This document shows positions 1 to 7,282 of a DNA stretch of 32,470 nt, piece by piece. The stretch is from Actinomycetota bacterium. GTDB taxonomy: Bacteria; Actinomycetota; Acidimicrobiia; Acidimicrobiales; AC-35. The stretch covers positions 80,907 to 113,376 of the forward strand of contig VAXP01000117.1 in assembly GCA_005884125.1 (NCBI GenBank). The letters run 5' to 3'. Position 1 is the first letter of the stretch. Each line of letters begins with the position of its first letter. The notes beneath the pieces were generated by a model. That model searched no databases and was not told the origin of the DNA. It saw nothing but the letters and a program-made list of their open reading frames with translations. Position numbers and translations under genes: made by a program.

Positions 1-594
1 CCCATGCTGGGGCCGCGCGGCAGGACGCCCCTCGAGACCATCGCGATCGGCGCCCGTCGCCGGCAGCTCGCGGAGGTGCTCACCCGCGGCCATCGCCGCG
101 TCGTATTCGTCGGCCCACCCGAACACGTTCTAGCTACGGGCCGAGGTTCATTGGTCGCAGTACTGCGCCGGGACGCCAAGCGCGCGGGCGCCTCCCTCAC
201 GGTCGAGGCGCTGCCCTTGTCCGGGCCGGCCGCGCGCCGCTTCGCGGCGCAATGGCTTCGCGACACCCCCGGCACCGCCCTCTGCACCTACAACGACGAG
301 TACGCCATTGCCCTGTGCTCCGCTCTTGCCGACGCTGGAGCCAATCTGTCCGCGTTGTGCCTGATCGGGGTGGACGACGTCCCGCTCGCGTCATTGGTCA
401 CACCGGGCCTGGCCAGCATCGGATTCGACTTCACCGAGATGGGCGAGCGATTGGCGGCCGTGATGGCAGCGGCGGACGCCGACGACGAAGGGCCTGGCGT
501 GGCGCTGGTACCCGAGTACTACCTCGCCGAGCGTGACTCCCTGCGCCCGCCGCCACCAGGCCATGGCCCGCGACCTCGCGGGAGCCGGCCGTAA
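1..594 (+). CDS. LacI/GalR-family transcriptional regulator, C-terminal part (5' end outside window)
   Basis: The reading frame is open from the first base, so the true start and the N-terminal DNA-binding helix-turn-helix lie upstream of the window. What remains is the effector-binding periplasmic-binding-protein-like half of a LacI regulator. The visible hallmarks are a stretch ending GHRRVVFVGPP, which matches the usual 'GHRRIAFVGPP' segment after the inter-domain hinge, and GVDDVPLASLVTPGLASI, the equivalent of the family's 'GFDDIPLA..VTPPLTTV' near the C terminus. The last ~20 residues are a Pro/Arg/Gly-rich tail with no family counterpart. It ends 162 bases before the lipoprotein LP1, and that gap holds a -35-like TTGACA and a short palindrome, so LP1 and the sulfatase beyond it are plausible targets. 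The ligand (a sugar in most of the family) cannot be told from the sequence. Confidence 0.8.
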   Translation, partial: PMLGPRGRTPLETIAIGARRRQLAEVLTRGHRRVVFVGPPEHVLATGRGSLVAVLRRDAKRAGASLTVEALPLSGPAARRFAAQWLRDTPGTALCTYNDEYAIALCSALADAGANLSALCLIGVDDVPLASLVTPGLASIGFDFTEMGERLAAVMAAADADDEGPGVALVPEYYLAERDSLRPPPPGHGPRPRGSRP

Positions 595-632
595 CCGCCG
601 ACCTGGCCGGCCCATTCGCTTATGGCCCTCCC

Positions 633-674
633 TTGACACGCATTCGGGTGCGCTGCTTAAGTGGCGGAGCCACT
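633..674 (+). promoter_or_regulatory. Candidate promoter and operator upstream of LP1
   Basis: TTGACA at 633-638 is a consensus -35. The -10 is poor: TTAAGT at 657-662 after an 18-base spacer. A perfect 6-3-6 inverted repeat, AGTGGC-gga-GCCACT, occupies 660-674, where the -10 or start of transcription would be. A LacI-family gene ends just upstream, so this may be its operator. No T-run follows, so I do not read it as a terminator. Confidence 0.4.
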
Positions 675-756
675 AATGCGTATAAGTAGCCAAGGCCCGG
701 CCGCGCGGACAATGTCGCGGCCGCACGCCCGAGGTCGCTTCCGTGGAGGAGGTCGA

Positions 757-2274
757 ATGGCACTCTCGCCTCGGGCCGCAGGCCGCTGGCTGCCCATCGT
801 CGTCGGACTGGCGGCTCTCACAGTCGGCTGTGGCAGCACGGCGAATCGGGGCTCCGGCTCCGTAGCCTCCAGCCAGGACCTGTCCGGCGGGGGCCTGTCC
901 GGCGGGGGCCCGTCCGGGGGCGCCACTGCGACCACGGTCGGGGCCGGGTCCGGCACCCTTGGGACACGTCCAACGGCCGTAGGCGCCAATGCGCTCGCCG
1001 GAGTCGGCGGCTCCAACACCGGCGCGGGCGTTGGCAGTGCCAGCGCGGGTGTCGGCGCTGGCGCGAATAATCAACACACGCCACTCTCGGTTGGCATCAT
1101 CGTCTCCAAGTGCAGCAACTGCGACATCCTCCCGGGCTATGTCGCACCGAGCCACTCCGAACAGGACATCTGGCAAGCCCTGGTCAGCGGAGCAAACGCC
1201 CGTGGTGGCATCGGCGGGCGGACGATCTCACCCGTGTGGGCCGCGGTGGATACGAACGCCACCGACTGGAATGTCATGTTCCAGTCGGTCTGTGCCACCT
1301 TTACGCAAGATCACCACGTTGCCGTGGTCCTCGGTGCGAGCTTCGGATACAGCGAGGTGCTGGGGCAGTGCCTCGCCAACGCCAACGTGCTTTGGATTGA
1401 TGCGGGGTTCTCAGCCGGCAATCAGTCCGATTTGACCCGCTTCCCGGCGCATTTCAACCCGAACAACCCCTCGAACGATGTGGCAGCGCTGCTGGCTTAC
1501 ACGAGCGCCGTCGACGACGGGTGGTTGACCCCGAAGGCGACCCTAGGTGTCATACGCAGCGACTGTCCCGCCGACCTGCAGGTCTGGAATGAGACTGTGG
1601 CGCCGTACCTGCGGAAGCACTCCTTCCACGTCAAAGACGACGACGTACTCTCGTGTACCACCGGGGCTGCGGGTTACGGCACCGCCAGCTCGCAGATCCA
1701 GAACGCAGAACTCCACATGCGCGTGGACGGGATCGATACCGTTGCGATTCGCGACATTCCGCTCGTCGCCTTCGCATCGGACGCCGAATCCCAGCACTGG
1801 AATCCGAAGTACCTCAGCGTTGACGATGGCGCCAAATACGAGCCCTACCTGACGAGCGACCAAATCGTCAATGTCCACGACGCGGGCTGGCTGCCATACC
1901 AGGACGTCGACGCACCGCAAACCCCCGGCCTGTCCACGAGCCAGAAGGACTGCCTGGCCGAGTTGACGGCGGGCGGCCTCACTCAGCTCGTGGCGAGCGA
2001 ATACGCCGCGTACTTCAGGGCCTGCAGTGGCGGCTGGCTATACCTCGCGGGGGTCCTCCGAGCCGGAGGCGCCGTCGCCACCGCTCCCGTCGTGCAGGCC
2101 CTCGCCGGGCTCGGCAACACCTTCGTAAATCCAGAGGTCCTTGACCAGCGGACCCTCTTCGGTTCCCAACAGCACACCGGCCCGGTGGAGTACCGCTCCA
2201 ATCTCTACGACACCACGTGCTCCTGCTTCCGCTACTCCGGCCCACCTCGTTCAATGCCCACGGGGGGTGGATGA
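757..2274 (+). CDS. Substrate-binding lipoprotein of the Leu/Ile/Val (Peripla_BP_6-like) fold, LP1
   Basis: A 505-residue lipid-anchored extracytoplasmic binding protein. I chose the ATG at 757 because GGAGGAGG lies just upstream and the next residues form a signal peptide (RAAGRWLPIVVGLAALTVGC) with lipobox Cys25. The longer frame from a GTG at 661 would begin inside a palindrome and put 32 extra residues before the signal. About 75 residues of Gly/Ser/Ala-rich linker follow the Cys, then a two-lobed binding domain. Motifs shared with three paralogues in this window are GGIGGR, FTQDHHV (182-188), GWLP, and a C-terminal C488-S-C490-F-R-Y. No ABC permease or ATPase for this type of protein is adjacent. 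The family normally delivers branched-chain amino acids, amides or aromatic acids to Liv-type importers, or serves as a sensor. The ligand is unknown. Confidence 0.85.
   Translation: MALSPRAAGRWLPIVVGLAALTVGCGSTANRGSGSVASSQDLSGGGLSGGGPSGGATATTVGAGSGTLGTRPTAVGANALAGVGGSNTGAGVGSASAGVGAGANNQHTPLSVGIIVSKCSNCDILPGYVAPSHSEQDIWQALVSGANARGGIGGRTISPVWAAVDTNATDWNVMFQSVCATFTQDHHVAVVLGASFGYSEVLGQCLANANVLWIDAGFSAGNQSDLTRFPAHFNPNNPSNDVAALLAYTSAVDDGWLTPKATLGVIRSDCPADLQVWNETVAPYLRKHSFHVKDDDVLSCTTGAAGYGTASSQIQNAELHMRVDGIDTVAIRDIPLVAFASDAESQHWNPKYLSVDDGAKYEPYLTSDQIVNVHDAGWLPYQDVDAPQTPGLSTSQKDCLAELTAGGLTQLVASEYAAYFRACSGGWLYLAGVLRAGGAVATAPVVQALAGLGNTFVNPEVLDQRTLFGSQQHTGPVEYRSNLYDTTCSCFRYSGPPRSMPTGGG
880..921 (+). 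repeat. 15-base tandem repeat in the LP1 linker
   Basis: CTGTCCGGCGGGGGC occurs at 880-894 and exactly again at 895-909, then a degenerate partial copy follows to about 921. It encodes the linker repeat SGGGL/SGGGP and is a likely site of slippage-driven length variation. Confidence 0.75.
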
Positions 2275-2351
2275 AGAACCGATCGCGGAAGACCGGATCG
2301 AGGAGATACGTCAGCCGTGGCGACTTGGGCCTCAAGGCTTCGACCCGGTAG
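2271..2351 (+). CDS. Possible 26-residue basic peptide overlapping the LP1 stop (very tentative)
   Basis: An ATG at 2271-2273 overlaps the LP1 stop TGA at 2272-2274 (ATGA), the typical layout of a translationally coupled gene. The frame runs 26 codons to TAG at 2349. The product is strongly basic (MKNRSRKTGSRR then YVSRGDLGLKASTR) and I recognise no family. It could be a genuine leader or small peptide, the N-terminal stub of a gene inactivated by the stop, or chance. The rest of the 228-base gap before the sulfatase holds nothing I can name. Confidence 0.15.
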   Translation: MKNRSRKTGSRRYVSRGDLGLKASTR

Positions 2352-2502
2352 CGGCGGCCACGCAATACCTGGAACATCAACTGGCCGCGGTTGCCACCAC
2401 CCCGGGCCCGTCAAGTCGCGCCAGCGACCCGTTCGGGCAGCGGGGTGAAGAGCCTTTCTTGGCTGCACCAGACCGAAGTCGTCCTGCACCGTTCGGAGAC
2501 CC

Positions 2503-4056
2503 ATGCGAATTCTGTACGTCGACATCGACACCCTGCGCGCCGACCATCTCAGCCGTGCCGGATATCACAGACGCACTACTCCCCACATCGACGCGCTGGC
2601 CGCCGACGGGGTTCTTTTCACCCAGGTGTACGCGTCCGACGTACCCTGCCTGCCCAGCCGAACCGCCCTGGCTACCGGCACCTTCGGCACTCGCAACGGG
2701 GTCATCAACCATATGGGTGCGGCCGCCGATCTGCGCCATGAGGGGCGTACGCGGCCGTTCATGTCGACAGCCATGCGGACATCGTGGGCATGCCGGCTGT
2801 TCTTCGCCGGCTGGCATACCGCGTCTCTGTCGAGCTTCCCGATGCGGCACTCCGCGAGCTGGTGGACCCACGGGTATCTAGAATCCATGAACCTGATGCG
2901 CGGGTTCGGGGACGAACGTGCGGACCAGGTGCTGCCTGGTGCTCTGGACTGGCTCGATCGGCGCGGCAAGAGCGACCAATGGTTCCTGCACGTCCATCTC
3001 TGGGACCCGCACACGCCGTACAACGCGCCTGAGAGCTTCGGAAACCCATTCGTCGACGATCCCGTCCCGGACTGGCACACCGAACAGATCCGGGCTCGCA
3101 ACTGGGAGCTACCCGGTCCGCACTCCGCGCAGGAACCCTGGGGTTTCGGCGGCGGTTGGCAGGGAAGCGTTCCCCGCGAGCCGAAGCAGCTCGCGTCCAT
3201 GCTCGACGTCAAACGCATCTTCGACGGCTACGACGTCGGAATCCGGTACGCCGACCATGCCGTTGGCATTCTCGTCGACCGCCTGGACCAGCTCGGCGTG
3301 CTCGACGAGACGGCGATCCTCGTGAGCTCTGACCACGGCGAAGCGTTCGGTGAGCTTGGTGTCTATACCGACCATCATGGTGCGGACGAAGCCACGACAC
3401 ACATTCCTTCGGTACTGCGCTGGCCAGGTATCAGGCCGCGGGTCGATTCCGGACTCCACTACCACCTTGACGTGGCAGCCACCATTCTCGAACTGGCCGG
3501 CGCCAGCGTCCCCGAGGAAATCTGGGATGGACGGTCATTCGCGGCCGCACTGCATGCCGGTCATGATTCCGGCCGCGAGCATCTGGTCCTGACCCAGGGC
3601 GCCTGGAGCTGTCAGCGCGGGGTCCGGTTCGGTGACCACCTTTACTTGAAGACGTGGCATGACGGGTATCACGGCTGGCCCGAAGACATGCTCTTTGACT
3701 TGCGGATCGACCCGCATGAGACGAGCGATCTTGTTTCGACTTGCCCGCAGGTCGTCGAGCAGGGCCGGACGATCCTTGGCGACTGGACGAGCGAACAGCT
3801 CACTCGCAGCGCCATACCGGTGGACCCCATGGAGTCCGTGCTGGCCGAAGGCGGGCCGGGTCATTGCCGCGGCGAGCTCCCCGCTTACCTCGAGCGACTT
3901 CGGGCAACCGGCCGAGCGGACTGGGCCGACGAGCTCCGCCGCAGGCATCCGCACGAAGCCGATCCGGATTACTGGGTGGACTTTCGTCAATCGATGGAAG
4001 CACTCGGCAAAGACCTGATGCCCTTCCTCGCCAAAGCCGGCAACCGAACGGCCTGA
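2503..4056 (+). CDS. Cys-type sulfatase (arylsulfatase / alkaline-phosphatase superfamily, S1 type)
   Basis: A 517-residue hydrolase of sulfate esters. The N terminus begins with the metal-binding strand VDIDTLRADH (Asp7, Asp9, Asp14). It is followed by the sulfatase signature P-C49-L-P-S-R-T-A-L-A-T-G, in which the Cys of CxPSR is normally oxidised to formylglycine by FGE. The second metal site is SSDHGE (Asp277-His278), then YTDHHGAD. Length and order fit family S1. There is no signal peptide, so it appears cytoplasmic, unlike many secreted arylsulfatases. The ATG at 2503 has GGAG at 2495-2498. LP1 lies 228 bases upstream on the same strand, so the two may form a transcription unit for uptake and desulfation of a sulfated compound; that is inference. 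Phosphonate monoester hydrolases share the fold and the CxPSR core, so substrate class is not certain. Confidence 0.88.
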   Translation: MRILYVDIDTLRADHLSRAGYHRRTTPHIDALAADGVLFTQVYASDVPCLPSRTALATGTFGTRNGVINHMGAAADLRHEGRTRPFMSTAMRTSWACRLFFAGWHTASLSSFPMRHSASWWTHGYLESMNLMRGFGDERADQVLPGALDWLDRRGKSDQWFLHVHLWDPHTPYNAPESFGNPFVDDPVPDWHTEQIRARNWELPGPHSAQEPWGFGGGWQGSVPREPKQLASMLDVKRIFDGYDVGIRYADHAVGILVDRLDQLGVLDETAILVSSDHGEAFGELGVYTDHHGADEATTHIPSVLRWPGIRPRVDSGLHYHLDVAATILELAGASVPEEIWDGRSFAAALHAGHDSGREHLVLTQGAWSCQRGVRFGDHLYLKTWHDGYHGWPEDMLFDLRIDPHETSDLVSTCPQVVEQGRTILGDWTSEQLTRSAIPVDPMESVLAEGGPGHCRGELPAYLERLRATGRADWADELRRRHPHEADPDYWVDFRQSMEALGKDLMPFLAKAGNRTA

Positions 4057-4077
4057 TCCCCGCGTGGCGTACCCAGC

Positions 4078-5709
4078 TCACCCGTCGCTCGCCTCCGGCT
4101 GGGCCAGCAGGTGGAGGCCGACGACCAGCCGGTGACCGGGGTCGGAGAGGTCGAGGCCCGAGACCTCTCCCAGCCGGCGCAACCGGTAGCGGAAGCTGTT
4201 CGGGTGAAGCTTCATGGCCTTGGCGGCGACGGTGACGTCCCCCAGGGCGTCCAGATAGGCCTTCAGGGTCTGGACGTAGGCCTTCGAGTGCTGGGCGTCG
4301 TGGGCAGCCAGTGAGTCGAGAGCGGGCAGCCGGAGCTCGGGGTGCTCGCGCATCAGGTCTCCGAGGGCCAGCAGGATGGCGGGGACGCGGACCTCGTCGA
4401 TGTGAGCGACGGCGCGGTCGCACGCGGACGTCTGGGTCATGACCCGCAGGACCCGGTCGGCCTCCTCTCGTGACCGGCAGGCCTCGTGCAGGCTGGGGAC
4501 GGTCGAGCCCATGCCGGCCCGGAGGGCCAGTCCCAGCGCCTGGGTCGAGCGGTCGGCGATGTCGGCCACCAGCGTCACCGCCCGCTCGGTGCTGGCGGGG
4601 TCGAGCGAGGGGAGAAGCGCATAGACGTTGCGCCCGATCCACGCACACACCACCCGGCGCCGGAAGGCTTCGCAGTAGAGCGTGATGAGGTCGACGGCGC
4701 GGGCCCGTTTGAGCGCCAGCTCGGCGTCGTCTTCGACGCCCAGGTGAAACCCCACCACGGCGCACGGGCTGTTGACGTCTAGGCCAAGACCGGTGCCGAC
4801 CTCGGTCGCTGACCGATGGCGCTCCAGCAGCCCTCGAAGCAGCCCCCCCCGCTCCCGTCGCGCCAGATCCCCCGAAGCCCGGTGACGGAGTACGTGCAGA
4901 GCGGCCAGCGGCGCGGCCTCCCTCAACGCCTGCTCCGTTCGAGCGCTGGCCGGCTCGTCTCCTTCCATGACCCAGATGGAGCCGAGGACCTCGGTGCCGG
5001 CTCTTATGGCGACGGCGAGCCGCATGCGAGCGCCGGCATCCGGATCTCCGAACCGGATCACACCGTCGGACGCCCACAGGTCCCGGAACACCCCTTCGTC
5101 CCGCAAGCGCCTGGTCCAGTCCTCGGGGACCCGACGTCCCAGGATGGTCTGGCGGCGGGGCTCGTCGATCGGCTGGTCGAGGTTGGAGTACGCCAGGACG
5201 TTGGATCGCGCGTCCTCGATGGTGACGGCCCCGCCGACCACGGCCGCGACCGCGTTTGCCAGGGCGAACAGGTCACCGACCGGCGTCTCGTTGCCATCGG
5301 ACGGCGCCGCGCCCGTGGCGGCCACGGCGCTGGAGACCAGGGCGTGGAGCTGGTCCCACGTGATCGCCGGCGTCACGGCAAGCAGGGCGATCCCCGCCGA
5401 CTGAGCCGTGCCCGCCGCCTCGCCCAGGGTGGCTCCGTCGTGCTTCAGGGCCACGGCGGCCGCCCCCGCCCCGGCCGCGTGGGCGATCAGGGGGCCCACC
5501 CCGTGGGCTGCGATGTTCACGCCGAGCACCAGGTCGCCCTGACCCAGCGCACCTGGGTCGAGCGGGTCGTAGATCCGGGGCCCGTGGATCTCGACGTCCA
5601 GGCCTGCCGGCGCGGTGAGGACCTCGACGATGCCCTGCCCCAGGGTCTCCACCGCCCGGGCGAGCGTGAGCCCCCTGGCTGCCTCCTGTTGCCGACTCGC
5701 GCTGGCCAT
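4078..5709 (-). CDS. PucR/CdaR-type transcriptional regulator with C-terminal helix-turn-helix
   Basis: A 543-residue one-component regulator if started at the ATG at 5709 (MASASRQQ). The open frame continues 44 codons further upstream, but that part is Arg/Cys-rich and lies in the divergent intergenic region. Residues ~1-130 are an N-terminal PucR-like sensory region. Residues ~145-290 look GAF-like (LFALANAVAAVVGG, then an RRVPEDW segment). Residues ~305-440 are the GGDEF-like linker domain seen in CdaR proteins, ending RSREEADRVLRVM. The last ~80 residues carry the PucR HTH: LKAYLDALGDVTVAAKAMKLHPNSFRYRLRRL. Family members respond to small metabolites such as purines, sugar acids, amino acids or GABA. 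It is divergent from the S12 hydrolase at 5852 across 142 bases, which makes that gene the obvious target. Confidence 0.88.
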   Translation of the reverse strand: MASASRQQEAARGLTLARAVETLGQGIVEVLTAPAGLDVEIHGPRIYDPLDPGALGQGDLVLGVNIAAHGVGPLIAHAAGAGAAAVALKHDGATLGEAAGTAQSAGIALLAVTPAITWDQLHALVSSAVAATGAAPSDGNETPVGDLFALANAVAAVVGGAVTIEDARSNVLAYSNLDQPIDEPRRQTILGRRVPEDWTRRLRDEGVFRDLWASDGVIRFGDPDAGARMRLAVAIRAGTEVLGSIWVMEGDEPASARTEQALREAAPLAALHVLRHRASGDLARRERGGLLRGLLERHRSATEVGTGLGLDVNSPCAVVGFHLGVEDDAELALKRARAVDLITLYCEAFRRRVVCAWIGRNVYALLPSLDPASTERAVTLVADIADRSTQALGLALRAGMGSTVPSLHEACRSREEADRVLRVMTQTSACDRAVAHIDEVRVPAILLALGDLMREHPELRLPALDSLAAHDAQHSKAYVQTLKAYLDALGDVTVAAKAMKLHPNSFRYRLRRLGEVSGLDLSDPGHRLVVGLHLLAQPEASDG

Positions 5710-5851
5710 CGTCCGATCCCGTCCCGGGCCTCTCCGTAGGTGGTGGTGCAGGCAGCCAAAATTCTGGACCGATTTCGGCCTCGAGCACCAAGTCCGGTCA
5801 GGCAGCCCCGGCCCACAATGTCGACCCAGCCGCAGGATCACAGGAGGCGCG
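5710..5851. promoter_or_regulatory. Divergent regulatory region between the PucR-type regulator and hydrolase 1
   Basis: 142 bases separate two divergent starts. A small AT-richer island at 5757-5778 holds two adjacent near-palindromes, CCAAAATTCTGG and CCGATTTCGG, the best candidates for regulator binding. AGGAGG at 5842-5847 is the ribosome binding site of the rightward gene. I see no convincing -35/-10 pair on either strand. Confidence 0.35.
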
Positions 5852-7255
5852 GTGGACCAGGAACAGCTCAGGGAGAAGGTCAGCGAGGCGGGCGCACGTC
5901 TCGAGGTGCCGGGGGTGGCGGTCGGCGTCTACCACGACGGGGAGGAGCACTACGGCTTCCACGGGGTGACCAGCATCGAGAACCCATTGCCCGTGGACGA
6001 GAACACGCTGTTCCAGTTCGGATCGACCGGCAAGACGTTCACGGCCACGGCCATGCTGCGCCTGGTCGACCAGGGCCTGGTGGACCTCAACGAGACGGTG
6101 CGCACCTACGTCCCCGAGTTTCGCCTCAAGGACGAGGACACCGCGGCCAAGGTGAAGGTGGGCCAGCTGTTCAACCACACGGCCGGCTGGTCCGGCGACC
6201 TCTTGGACAACACCGGTGACGGCGACGACGCCCTGGCCCTCTACGTGGCCAAGATGGCCGACCTCGAGCAGGTGACGCCCCTGGGGTCCACCGTGTCGTA
6301 CAACAACGCCTCGCTGTCGCTGGCGGGGCGGATCATCGAGAAGGTCACCGGCAAGACCTACGAACAGGCCATCAAGGAGCTGGTCTTCGAGCCGTTGGGG
6401 CTCACCGCCAGCTACTTCTTCACCAACGACATCATGACCCGGCGCTTCGCGGTTGGTCATACCCAGCATCCCGACGGAAAGGTCGCAGTGGCCCGGCCCT
6501 GGGCCTTGCCTCGCGGCTCGCACCCCGCCGGGGGAATCTCGTCGACCGCCGGCGATCAGATCAAGTGGGCCCGGTTCCACCTCGGCGACGGTCGGGCCGA
6601 GGACGGTTCCCGAGTGCTCGCGGAGGAGCTGCTCAAGTCGATGCAGCAGCCGACCGTCGACATGCGCGGCAGCGCTCTGGGCGACCATGTAGGGCTCAGC
6701 TGGCTGCTTCGCAACGTCGACGGCGTGCGCCTGGTCAGCCACGGCGGCAGCACCAACGGCCAATACTCCGCATTCGTGATGGTTCCCGAGCGCGAATTCG
6801 CCGTGGCCGTCCTCACCAACTGTGGGCCCAACGGCTCGGAGCTGCACGACGAGCTCGTCAAGTGGGCGCTCGAGGCCTATCTCGGCGTGATCGACAAGGA
6901 TCCTGATCCCGTCGAGCTGAGCGAGGCCGACCTGGTGCCCTACGCGGGCCACTACGAGACCATCGCGGCCGAGTGCGACGTCACCGTCGAAGGGACCGGC
7001 CTGCTGGTCAAGGTGACCATCAAGCCCGAGGTTCTGGCCCAGATCCGAGAGTCGGGCGAGGACGTGCCCGACGAGCCGCCCATCCCCCTGGGCTTGCTTC
7101 CCGGGGAGGGAGACCGCTACATCGTCAGCGGCGGGCCGGCCAAGGGCATGAAGGGGTACTTCGTCCGGAGCCCTTCCGGCGAGGTCGAGGCCGTCCACAT
7201 GGGAGGCCGTCTGGCCACCCGCACATCGGTCGCCGCCGGAGCGGGTTCCCGCTAA
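5852..7255 (+). CDS. S12-family (class C beta-lactamase fold) serine hydrolase 1
   Basis: A 467-residue cytoplasmic hydrolase. The GTG at 5852 is preceded by AGGAGG with a 4-base gap; the frame opens further upstream, but that would run through the divergent promoter. The serine beta-lactamase/DD-peptidase motifs are all present: S58-T-G-K61 (nucleophile and base), Y-N-N in the second position, and HGGSTNGQ as the third (KTG-equivalent) element. A C-terminal ~100-residue lipocalin-like domain starts at YAGHYET, as in many Pae87/EstB-like S12 enzymes. No signal peptide is seen, which argues against cell-wall or antibiotic-resistance roles and for an intracellular esterase, amidase or D-aminopeptidase activity. 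It is divergent from the PucR-type regulator and convergent with LP2. Confidence 0.88.
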   Translation: MDQEQLREKVSEAGARLEVPGVAVGVYHDGEEHYGFHGVTSIENPLPVDENTLFQFGSTGKTFTATAMLRLVDQGLVDLNETVRTYVPEFRLKDEDTAAKVKVGQLFNHTAGWSGDLLDNTGDGDDALALYVAKMADLEQVTPLGSTVSYNNASLSLAGRIIEKVTGKTYEQAIKELVFEPLGLTASYFFTNDIMTRRFAVGHTQHPDGKVAVARPWALPRGSHPAGGISSTAGDQIKWARFHLGDGRAEDGSRVLAEELLKSMQQPTVDMRGSALGDHVGLSWLLRNVDGVRLVSHGGSTNGQYSAFVMVPEREFAVAVLTNCGPNGSELHDELVKWALEAYLGVIDKDPDPVELSEADLVPYAGHYETIAAECDVTVEGTGLLVKVTIKPEVLAQIRESGEDVPDEPPIPLGLLPGEGDRYIVSGGPAKGMKGYFVRSPSGEVEAVHMGGRLATRTSVAAGAGSR

Positions 7256-7282
7256 GCCTTCCGGTCTGCTCGAACGCCGGCC

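Noticed and set aside
660-674. Stem-loop read as a terminator of the LacI-type gene
   Set aside because: Only six base pairs and no T-run follows; its position between a -35 and the LP1 start fits an operator better.
661-756. Upstream GTG start for LP1
   Set aside because: It would start inside the palindrome and add 32 residues before a perfect lipoprotein signal peptide; the ATG at 757 has a strong ribosome binding site.
880-1080. CRISPR-like short repeats in the LP1 linker region
   Set aside because: Repeats are 15 bases, contiguous without spacers and in frame with a Gly/Ser linker.
4816-5739. Long plus-strand open frame opposite the PucR-type regulator
   Set aside because: Antisense shadow typical of high GC DNA; Pro/Arg/Gly-rich translation with no domain, while the minus strand encodes a full PucR protein.
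5852-7255. Antibiotic-resistance beta-lactamase
   Set aside because: No signal peptide, long C-terminal extra domain and a regulator context unlike ampC; best called an S12 serine hydrolase.
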